Assembly: GCA_023391815.1 (NCBI GenBank)
Contig: JAEWAF010000136.1
Coordinates: 111,264 to 175,263, forward strand
DNA from: Pseudomonadota bacterium
GTDB lineage: Bacteria; Pseudomonadota; Gammaproteobacteria; Steroidobacterales; Steroidobacteraceae
Reading direction: 5' to 3'
DNA length: 64,000 nt
Position numbers and translations under genes: made by a program. The notes beneath the pieces were generated by a model. That model was given only the letters and a program-made list of their open reading frames with translations. It did no database searches and had not been told where the DNA came from. Each line of letters opens with the position of its first letter. Position 1 is the first letter of the stretch. Positions 51,620-59,138 of this stretch are shown in pieces.

Positions 51620-52513
51620 TCAGTCATAGTACTGAGGCGACAGCTTGAGGCCGTCTGTCTGGTGTATGTCGTGGTTGATGAAGAACTTGGCCTGATACTT
51701 CGCGATCAACTGTCTGATCCTGGCCATCGAGGCGATAGAGTCGGGCTTGCTGGTGTTGAGGGACGGCACCAGGTCCCGCTCGAAGTTCTCCTGCAGATGC
51801 GCGACGTCGCCGGACAACAGGATGAAGCCGGAATGGCGCAGATGGATCAGCAACGACTGATGCCCGGGAGTGTGCCCGGGCGTAGCAACCAAAGTGACGC
51901 TGCCATCGCCAAAGACATCGAAATCGCCGTCGATGAGTTGCAGGTGAGCGGGCGTACCCATGAGCTCGCGGGCAAGCGCCATGAGCTGATTTACGTTGTC
52001 GTTCGGCCCGGCGCCGGAATGAATCCAATCGTGTTCGGCCCGCTGCATCAGAATCGTGGCATCAGGAAACAGACTGACGTTGCCAATGTGATCTCCATGG
52101 GTATGCGAAAGCGCAACTCGGCCGATATCTGTGGGCTCGAGCCCGATCTGGGCCAACTGATCCTTGAGTGACCTGTCGAGGTGATAGACGATCAACTTGG
52201 GTAACGTGGACCAGCCGCGGGGATCGCCGAGGGTCGCCTCGGGAACGCCGGTGTCCCAGAGCAGCCAATCGTCGCGATGCTTTATCAGCCAGCACGTCGA
52301 TGAGAACTCGATGGTCCGCCCGAGGTTCTCGCCGGGCGTCCACACCGACTCGTCATTTGCGACAGAGTGACCACAATCGATTCTATAAAGCCTCTCGGCG
52401 AAGCCTGCGTCGGCGGCGGATAGCAGCTTGGAGTCGGCATGCGCTGAACCTTGCAATGCCACCAACACGGCGAGCAATGTGACCAGTGCTGCCGGTTTCG
52501 AGGGGCCCGCCAT
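51620..52513 (-). CDS. Exported metallo-beta-lactamase-fold hydrolase (lactonase-like)
   Basis: A 297-residue protein with signal (MAGPSKPAALVTLLAVLVALQGSAHAD) and the two-zinc motif SHTHGDH (His-137, His-139, Asp-141, His-142), then TPGHTPGHQSLL and the second-shell LLSGDVAHL and INHD. The sequence order and LLWDTGVPE resemble AHL lactonases of the AiiA/AttM group more than beta-lactamases, so quorum-signal or other lactone hydrolysis in the periplasm is possible. ATG 52513 has AAGGA upstream. Operator copy 17 lies 57 bases upstream. Confidence 0.87.
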   Translation of the reverse strand: MAGPSKPAALVTLLAVLVALQGSAHADSKLLSAADAGFAERLYRIDCGHSVANDESVWTPGENLGRTIEFSSTCWLIKHRDDWLLWDTGVPEATLGDPRGWSTLPKLIVYHLDRSLKDQLAQIGLEPTDIGRVALSHTHGDHIGNVSLFPDATILMQRAEHDWIHSGAGPNDNVNQLMALARELMGTPAHLQLIDGDFDVFGDGSVTLVATPGHTPGHQSLLIHLRHSGFILLSGDVAHLQENFERDLVPSLNTSKPDSIASMARIRQLIAKYQAKFFINHDIHQTDGLKLSPQYYD

Positions 52514-52570
52514 GATTGCTGATCCTTCTGGAAACAAAGGCTGAGATCTGGCCCGCCTCAGTCAGCCTGT

Positions 52571-52589
52571 GCAATGGCACCATGGTATG
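52571..52589 (-). promoter_or_regulatory. Candidate regulon operator, copy 17
   Basis: On the minus strand CATACCATGGTGCCATTGC. It contains ACCATGGT, the core of the published StyR/TodT boxes, and lies 57 bases upstream of the lactonase-like start. Confidence 0.62.
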
Positions 52590-52614
52590 GGGATCGGCAG
52601 CCGCACGGGTCGTC

Positions 52615-52633
52615 GACACCTTTGTATAAGCGC
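52615..52633 (+). promoter_or_regulatory. Candidate regulon operator, copy 18
   Basis: GACACCTTTGTATAAGCGC, ending 59 bases before the DJ-1-like start at 52693. With copy 17 it forms another divergent pair. Confidence 0.58.
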
Positions 52634-52692
52634 TTTTTCTGCAGCTCGAGTGTTCAATCAGTCGCACGTTCAACAACTGAAGGAGAGCGGAC

Positions 52693-53418
52693 GTGAAGAT
52701 ACTGATGGTGCTGACGTCACATGACGTCCTGGGCAATACCGGCCGCAAAACCGGGTTCTGGCTGGAAGAGTTTGCGGCTCCGTACTATGTGTTTCGTGAT
52801 GCCGGAGTTCAACTGACGCTGGCGTCGCCCAAAGGCGGGCAACCGCCCATCGATCCGAAGAGTGATCTGCCGGAGAATCAGACTGCGGCGATGGATCGTT
52901 TCAAACAGGACAAACAGGCGCAGGATGAGCTGGCACATACGAGCAAGCTGGCGGACATGAAGTCGGACGATTTCGACACGATCTTCTACGTCGGCGGGCA
53001 CGGGCCAATGTGGGATCTGGTCGACAACAAAGTTTCCATCGCATTGATCGAATCGTTCTACAACTCCGGCAAGCCGGTGGCCGCCGTCTGTCATTCGCCG
53101 GCAGTGTTCCACCGCGTGATGTATGAAGGCGCGCCGATCCTCAAAGGCAAGCGCGTCACCGGTTTCGCCAATTCAGAGGAGGAGGCCGTCGGCCTCACTC
53201 GCGTCGTTCCCTTCCTGGTTGAAGACGAGCTCAAGAAGCTGGGTGGCCGGTACGAGCAAGCACCCATGTGGGAGCCGCTTGCGATCGTCGATGGTCGCCT
53301 CGTAACCGGGCAAAACCCGGCGTCTTCGACCGCAGCGGCTAAGTCACTCCTGAAGCTTCTCGCCCGGCCGTCCGCGACGTGGGGCTCAATTGAGGTTTCG
53401 CACGAACACGCAGCTTAG
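52693..53418 (+). CDS. DJ-1/PfpI family (Hsp31-like) protein
   Basis: A 241-residue protein: GFWLEEFAAPYYVFRDAGVQLTLASPKGG with the conserved Glu (25/26), IFYVGGHGPMWDL, nucleophile Cys-133 in AAVCHSPAVF followed by His-134, and GQNPASSTAAAKSLL. This is the Hsp31/glyoxalase III-like branch, which acts on methylglyoxal and related reactive aldehydes or as a holdase. The GTG start follows AGGAGAG. Its role fits the VOC and SDR enzymes of the same proposed regulon. Confidence 0.9.
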   Translation: MKILMVLTSHDVLGNTGRKTGFWLEEFAAPYYVFRDAGVQLTLASPKGGQPPIDPKSDLPENQTAAMDRFKQDKQAQDELAHTSKLADMKSDDFDTIFYVGGHGPMWDLVDNKVSIALIESFYNSGKPVAAVCHSPAVFHRVMYEGAPILKGKRVTGFANSEEEAVGLTRVVPFLVEDELKKLGGRYEQAPMWEPLAIVDGRLVTGQNPASSTAAAKSLLKLLARPSATWGSIEVSHEHAA

Positions 53419-54018
53419 CTCGGCCCCTGAGAGAGAAAGGGGGGGCGGCGCCGCGCACGTGCGACGCCCCGAGCCGTCGACGTCCGAGAATGTGATATGC
53501 GATGTGAAATCTACGCCAATCTGACCGCGCTCGGCACGTGTAGCTGGGGTCGCAGCGCGTCGTCGAGGGGGCCGGAATCGAGAATTACTAGTCAGATAAT
53601 CTGAAGTACCCGGCCTGCTTCGATTTCGACGATTTGATCGAATTTCAAATGGGTTGCGATTGAGCCCGCTGTCTTGTTAGCGCCCCAGCATGGCGACATG
53701 CGGACGACGCACCCAGTGGCTCTGATGGTCAGGCTGGCCGTAAGGCCAACCGTTCGGCGAAATGCCGCGGGCCGATTTCTACTGCCATGCCAGCCAACCG
53801 ACGGAGTGGATTTGTATCGACCTATACCTTAGTGTCATCCCACTGGTGCATGGGAATGTGCTGAGATCGTGACCTCGCGGCTTCCGCGTCGTCCACATGG
53901 ATTCAAGGCAGAATAGGTCGCACGGGGGCGTGCGGGACAACGACTCGCTTATCTCCAGCGTGTGGCCCGATAATTCCGACCTGGTTGCCATCCCTCGCTA
54001 CAGCGCGAGAGTTGCCGC
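53419..54018. other. Intergenic stretch of 600 bases before the propeller kinase
   Basis: A GC-rich partial hairpin (GGGGCG...CGCCCC, about 53447-53474) follows the DJ-1-like stop and may terminate it. Operator copy 19 lies at 53823. The rest shows no coding frame with support; a minus-strand frame at 53779-53991 has no motif. Confidence 0.45.
53823..53841 (+). promoter_or_regulatory. Candidate regulon operator, copy 19
   Basis: TATACCTTAGTGTCATCCC, a fair match 177 bases before the kinase start, further than usual. Either the leader is long or the start is misplaced. It is the rightmost copy noticed. Confidence 0.5.
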
Positions 54019-57000
54019 TTGAATTACCTGTCATTCCGGAAGTGTTACTTCTTGGTGCTTCTCTTGTGGGCACAGTGCGATCCTGTGTGCGCGCAAGGTC
54101 TGAACGCACCATTGACCCAGCTCAATCACCGCTCTTACAGATTACAAGATGGCGCGCCTGGCTTCATCGCGGCCCTGGCGCAGACACCCGATGGCATGCT
54201 CTGGATAGGTGGGAGAGCGGGACTGAGCATGTTCGACGGCGCCCGTTTCAGTACCTATCCCGGTCCACAAGACGAGCCGCTACCCACGACCAAGGTGTCG
54301 AGCCTTTATGCCACGCCGGATGGTGGTCTGTGGATCGGACACACACTGGGTGGGGTGAGTTTCCTCAAGGACGGGCACGTCGTCGTCTACGACGATCCCG
54401 AAGTGTTCGCCGAGGGTCGCACCGTATCGTGGATCACGAGCGATCCCGATGGCCGCATTTGGGCCTTGACGACTGCCGGCTTGGTCCGATTCGATGGCCA
54501 GCGCTGGCGCAAGGACGTCGAGGCGGCGAAGCTTACGATGCCGCTGCGCGGATTCTTGGTCGACCGCACCGGCGCTTTGTGGATCACCGACGCAACAGGG
54601 TTGTGGATGCGTGCACGCGGCGACTCTGCATTTCGCCACGCCGTTTCGGGGCCTTTCGAAGGGCGGGTCATCGGCGGCGCACGTATCGCCGAGGCGCCTA
54701 ACGGCGAGATATGGGTCGCCCGAGGGAGCGATCTGATCCGCATCGAGCATCCGCAAACGGTCAGTGGTGTACACGTCGTCAACGTGGAGGGCTCCAGCGG
54801 GAGCTTCGGTCGGTGGATCAGGTTTGATCGGGAGGGAAATTTGTGGATGCCAGACGCCGGCTTGTCGCGCGTGCGGTTCGAGCGGCTCGGGCGTGACAAA
54901 TTGGAGATCGAGAACCTGCCGTTCGACGAGTCCGCGGCGGACGATTTCGCACTCTCCTTTCTCCAGGATCGGGAGGGCAATGTTTGGGTAGGTACTCGCG
55001 ATGGACTCGACCGCTTCACTCCAAGCAGCGTGCTCCAGTATCCGACCGATTGCATGCCGAGCGCCTATGTGCCCCTCGCCGCCGGCAGCGTCTGGGTTCA
55101 TTGTCAGGGAGCGGGCGAGACAATGCTCAGTGCCGGAGGCCGCGTTTTGGTGCGACACCGCACGCCCGAGTTCAGCATGGGTTACCGCGATGAAACGGGG
55201 ACCGTGTGGTTCGGGGGGCAGAACGTACTGGCTCGAATCGACGAGAAAGGCGTAGTTTTCGAATCGCTGCCACCCGAGGCGCGCAATGGACCGGTACAGG
55301 CCCTTGTGCGAGATCGCGAAGGGGCACTGTGGATCTCGGTCGCAATCCGCGGGCTGTTTCGCCTGCGCGATGGCGCTTGGGACGCGTTCGGCAACCTGCC
55401 GGAGCTGCCACGCCGTCCGCCCTCTGTCGCAACTCTTGCGCCTGAAGGCGCGCTCTGGTTCGGATATCTGTCGAACAGAGTCGCGCGGGTAAAGGACGGG
55501 AAGGTGACGGTGTTCGACGCCGAAGACGGCTTGAACGTCGGTCCTGTCTTATCGATATCGGTGCAAGAAGACGAAGTGCTGGTCGGTGGAGAACTGGGCC
55601 TGTCGCACCTCAACGGGCAACATTTCAACACCCTGCACACTCTCGCCGATATCCCGATGCGAGGTATCTCGGGAATCGTGCGTGCCAGCGACGGCGGTGT
55701 CTGGTTTCACAGCCTCGCCGGCATCTCGCACATTACGCGGCAGGAACTGAAGAGGGCCCTCCGCGATCCATCGCAACCTCTGCGGATGGAAAACTTCAAT
55801 CACCTCGATGGTGTGCCCGGCACCGCGATGCAGCTTCGCCCCTTGCCTTCGGCATTGGCGGACGACGATGGTCGTCTGTGGTTTCTAACAGAGGGGGGCA
55901 TCGCCACGGTGGATCCGCTCCATCAAATCCGCAATGCGCTGCCACCCCCTGTGCGGGTGTGGGCCGTGACAAGTGGCGAGAAGCGTTACCGTAACGTCGG
56001 CGAGCGCATCGAACTGCCCGCGCACACCGACAGGCTACAGATCACCTACGGCGCCGGCAGTCTCACCGTGCCCGAGCGCGTGAGGTTCCGCTATCGCCTG
56101 GAGGGCAGGGAGCAAACCTGGCAAGACGTTGGAAACCGGAGGGAAGCCCTCTATACCAATCTAGGTCCAGGCAACTACCGCTTCCGAGTGATCGCCGCGA
56201 ACAACGACGGCGTATGGAACGAAGATGGCGGATCGATTGAATTTCACATCGCCCCCGCTCTCTACCAGACCGGATGGTTCTACGCACTGTGCGTGCTTGC
56301 GACATTGATTGTCCTGTTTGCGCTCTATCGAAGGCGCGTCAACGTGCTCTCGCGCAGGTTGGAGCAGGAGACTGCGGCCAACCAGGAACACGCCCGGCTT
56401 TATCGGGAGCTCCAGGAACGCGAGTCGATGGTCCGTCGGCTCTTCAACGCGAATATCATCGGCATCTTCACCTGGAACCTCGAGGGCCGGATCCTCGATG
56501 CGAACCACGCGTTTGTGAAGATCGTCGGCTACGGCAGCCACGACATCACCTCGGGCAGGCTGACGTGGAAGGATTTGATGCCACCCGAATGGGACCCCAC
56601 CGACGACCGGATCATGGCCGAGATGTTGGCCAGCGGCGTCGCGACGCCGTTCGAGTCCGACTACATCCGCAAGGACGGCACTCGCGTTCCCGTCCTGATC
56701 GGTGCCGCATTGCTCGAGGCCCGCCCGTCGGAGGGTGTGGCCTTCGTGCTCGATCTCACGGAGCGCAACCGCGCCGAGCAGGCTGTCCGGGAGATCGATC
56801 GACGCTTCCATGAGATGGAGCGGCAACTGTCCGATGCAAACCGAGTTGCAAGCATCGCGCAGTTGTCCGCGACGATTGCTCACGAGATCAACCAGCCACT
56901 CGCCGGTGTCATCACCAATGCCTCTACTGGCCTGCGCATGCTCGATACCGATCCGCCGAACATCGAGGGTGCGCGCAAAACCGCGCAGCGGATCATTCGT

Positions 57001-57561
57001 GATGGAAAACGCGCTGCAGATGTGATCGCTCGGCTGAGGGCGCTCTTCAGCGGAAAGGCGTCCATGCTGTTGCCGCTGGATATGAACGAAGCGACGCGAG
57101 ATGTCCTGGCAATGATGGCCAGCGATCTGGTCAAGAGTGAGGCGGTTGTTCAGCTCGAATTCGCTGAGCGCCTGCCATCCATCAACGGCGATCGAATCCA
57201 ACTTCAGCAAGTCATCCTCAATTTGCTTCGCAATGCGTTGACTGCGATGTCGGGAGTCAACGATCGTCCTCGGCACCTAGTGATCAAAACGGAGCGCGAC
57301 GACAACGACGGTGTGCGCCTCTCAGTTCGAGATGCCGGTGTCGGTCTGGATCCTGGCGACGCCCACAGACTCTTCGATGCGTTCTACTCGAATACGAAGG
57401 GTGGCATGGGCGTCGGCCTGTCCATCAGTCGCTCGATCATCGAGCGGCATGAAGGCCGACTCTGGGCGGAGCGAAACGACGATCATGGTGCGACGTTTTC
57501 GTTCTCTATTCCTCTCCGGCCAAATGAGGTCGATATCGCCAACCGGCAAGTCACGATGTGA
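54019..57561 (+). CDS. Periplasmic-propeller sensor histidine kinase (reg_prop, Y_Y_Y, PAS, HisKA)
   Basis: A 1180-residue kinase. A signal sequence (MNYLSFRKCYFLVLLLWAQCDPVCAQ) is followed by about 14 two-component propeller repeats to residue 640 (TPDGMLWIGGRAGLSMFDG, DREGNVWVGTRDGLDRF). Then come a Y_Y_Y domain near 650-745 (FRYRLEGREQTWQDVGNRREALYTNLGPGNYRF), one membrane helix near 755-775, a PAS domain (about 805-920), H-box SATIAHEINQPLAGVITNAS with His-955, and a HATPase with GMGVGLSISRSIIERHEG. It resembles carbohydrate-sensing BT4663-like proteins but lacks the receiver and AraC parts. The TTG start is the only one that keeps the signal peptide. Operator copy 19 lies upstream. Confidence 0.88.
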   Translation: MNYLSFRKCYFLVLLLWAQCDPVCAQGLNAPLTQLNHRSYRLQDGAPGFIAALAQTPDGMLWIGGRAGLSMFDGARFSTYPGPQDEPLPTTKVSSLYATPDGGLWIGHTLGGVSFLKDGHVVVYDDPEVFAEGRTVSWITSDPDGRIWALTTAGLVRFDGQRWRKDVEAAKLTMPLRGFLVDRTGALWITDATGLWMRARGDSAFRHAVSGPFEGRVIGGARIAEAPNGEIWVARGSDLIRIEHPQTVSGVHVVNVEGSSGSFGRWIRFDREGNLWMPDAGLSRVRFERLGRDKLEIENLPFDESAADDFALSFLQDREGNVWVGTRDGLDRFTPSSVLQYPTDCMPSAYVPLAAGSVWVHCQGAGETMLSAGGRVLVRHRTPEFSMGYRDETGTVWFGGQNVLARIDEKGVVFESLPPEARNGPVQALVRDREGALWISVAIRGLFRLRDGAWDAFGNLPELPRRPPSVATLAPEGALWFGYLSNRVARVKDGKVTVFDAEDGLNVGPVLSISVQEDEVLVGGELGLSHLNGQHFNTLHTLADIPMRGISGIVRASDGGVWFHSLAGISHITRQELKRALRDPSQPLRMENFNHLDGVPGTAMQLRPLPSALADDDGRLWFLTEGGIATVDPLHQIRNALPPPVRVWAVTSGEKRYRNVGERIELPAHTDRLQITYGAGSLTVPERVRFRYRLEGREQTWQDVGNRREALYTNLGPGNYRFRVIAANNDGVWNEDGGSIEFHIAPALYQTGWFYALCVLATLIVLFALYRRRVNVLSRRLEQETAANQEHARLYRELQERESMVRRLFNANIIGIFTWNLEGRILDANHAFVKIVGYGSHDITSGRLTWKDLMPPEWDPTDDRIMAEMLASGVATPFESDYIRKDGTRVPVLIGAALLEARPSEGVAFVLDLTERNRAEQAVREIDRRFHEMERQLSDANRVASIAQLSATIAHEINQPLAGVITNASTGLRMLDTDPPNIEGARKTAQRIIRDGKRAADVIARLRALFSGKASMLLPLDMNEATRDVLAMMASDLVKSEAVVQLEFAERLPSINGDRIQLQQVILNLLRNALTAMSGVNDRPRHLVIKTERDDNDGVRLSVRDAGVGLDPGDAHRLFDAFYSNTKGGMGVGLSISRSIIERHEGRLWAERNDDHGATFSFSIPLRPNEVDIANRQVTM

Positions 57562-58019
57562 GATGGCGCTGTTAGGTATTCCCGACGTACGCGAGAAACG
57601 TGCTACTGACCTCTTCGAGATAGGTCTCGAAGTTGAAAAAAATGCGCTTAAGGAGAGCGACGTCCTGCGTGTCGCGTCGAACGAACTTCCTACAACAGTG
57701 ATCTATACCTCTGCCGAGCAACCGGAAGCGGGTGATCCGCCCCATAGCACAGACAGGATTTCAAGCATCCAATGAATTGTGCGTTGTGAATCGTGGAACT
57801 CAAGGGAAGCGAGTTCGTATCAGCGGATTTGTCACGCGCATGATTGGGACAATTTTGGGACATGTGCCTGCTAGTTCGATCCTAAGAACTTGCAGCGGAG
57901 CTGCGATGCATGGCCCCGAAGTGTCCCGCATTCAAGGATTTGCGATTCGCTTCGGCTAGCATGCGTGATTACCGGTCCAATCCGCGATAAGATCGGTACC
58001 TTCGAAAATCTACTTCGCA
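57562..58019. other. Intergenic stretch of 458 bases before the DusA gene
   Basis: A 70-codon frame starts with ATG at 57563 just after the kinase stop but has no ribosome-binding site or motif, so it is not called. The stretch is AT-richer than its neighbours. No operator copy, hairpin or tRNA is evident. Confidence 0.4.
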
Positions 58020-59006
58020 ATGAAAGACTTAGACCGCCGCATCTCCGTTGCGCCCATGATGGACTACACCGACAGGCACTGCCGCTATTTCCTACGCCTG
58101 CTCAGCCCGAACACGCTCCTATACACCGAGATGCTGACCTCGGCGGCCTTGGTCCGAGGCGACGGTGCTCGTCTGCTGACTTACGACAGCGCCGAGCATC
58201 CGGTCGCCTTGCAGCTCGGCGGGAGCGATCCGAAAGAGCTGGCGATCGCGGCGAAGATGGGGGAGGACGTCGGTTACGACGAGATCAATTTGAACTGCGG
58301 CTGTCCGAGCGATCGCGTGCAGAGTGGTCGATTCGGCGCTTGTTTGATGGGTGAGCCCGCGCTCGTGGCTGAGTGTGTGAGCGCGATGCGTGCGGTGGTG
58401 AGGGTGCCGGTGACGGTGAAGTGCCGTATCGGGATCGAGCCGATGCCGCAGGCGGCCGATGAGTTCGAGTTCCTCCGGAATTTCATTGAGACTGTCGCTG
58501 CGGCGGGGTGCGACGTGTTCGTCGTGCATGCACGCAAGGCCATCCTCAAAGGATTGAGTCCGAAAGAGAATCGCGAGATTCCGCCGCTGAAGTACAACGT
58601 AGCGGCTGCCTTGCGCGCGGAGTTTCCGAAACTCACATTCGTGCTCAACGGTGGCATCAAGACGGTCGAAGAAGTGCGGACGCACCTGGAAACGTTTCAT
58701 GGCGTGATGATCGGGCGCGAGGCGTATTCAAATCCCTATTTGTTGGCGCAACTCGAGCAGGTCGTGTTCGACCCGAACTGGAGCTTGCCGGCGCGCGAGC
58801 TTGTCATCCAGCAGTACGCGGAGTACGTGCGGACCCGGCTCGCCGAGGGACATCGGCTGCGGAACATGGTGAAACATGTGCAGGGGCTGTACGCCGGTCT
58901 GCCGAGAGTGCGGTCATGGCGGCGCTACCTGTCTGAGGGTGCCGGTCAGCCGACCGCCAGTGCGGATCTGTTGCTCGATGCCTTGCGCATCGTGCAGGCC
59001 GCATAA
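58020..59006 (+). CDS. dusA: tRNA-dihydrouridine(20/20a) synthase
   Basis: A 328-residue flavoenzyme that reduces U20/U20a in the tRNA D-loop. It shows the DusA hallmarks: ISVAPMMDYTDRHCRYFLRLLSP, the FMN/catalytic segment INLNCGCPSDRVQSGRFGACLM with catalytic Cys-95, HARKAILKGLSPKENREIPPL, LNGGIKTVEEV and GVMIGREAYSNPYLL. HGLY-type motif appears as VQGLYAGLPRVRSWRRYLS. Length and order match E. coli DusA. It is a housekeeping gene and marks the return to core chromosome after the accessory region. Confidence 0.95.
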   Translation: MKDLDRRISVAPMMDYTDRHCRYFLRLLSPNTLLYTEMLTSAALVRGDGARLLTYDSAEHPVALQLGGSDPKELAIAAKMGEDVGYDEINLNCGCPSDRVQSGRFGACLMGEPALVAECVSAMRAVVRVPVTVKCRIGIEPMPQAADEFEFLRNFIETVAAAGCDVFVVHARKAILKGLSPKENREIPPLKYNVAAALRAEFPKLTFVLNGGIKTVEEVRTHLETFHGVMIGREAYSNPYLLAQLEQVVFDPNWSLPARELVIQQYAEYVRTRLAEGHRLRNMVKHVQGLYAGLPRVRSWRRYLSEGAGQPTASADLLLDALRIVQAA

Positions 59007-59138
59007 GTCACGTTTCAAAAACATCAAAGCAAAGCGCGAGTCCGCCGCAGCTTCTGCGCGACGCCCCGCAAGCAACGCCGCCACGTATAATTCCTCGAAC
59101 GCTTCCTGGGAAGCCAGCACAAGAATGAGGGGAAGGAT

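Noticed and set aside
57563..57775. 70-codon frame after the propeller kinase
   Set aside because: No ribosome-binding site, no motif, and composition like intergenic DNA.
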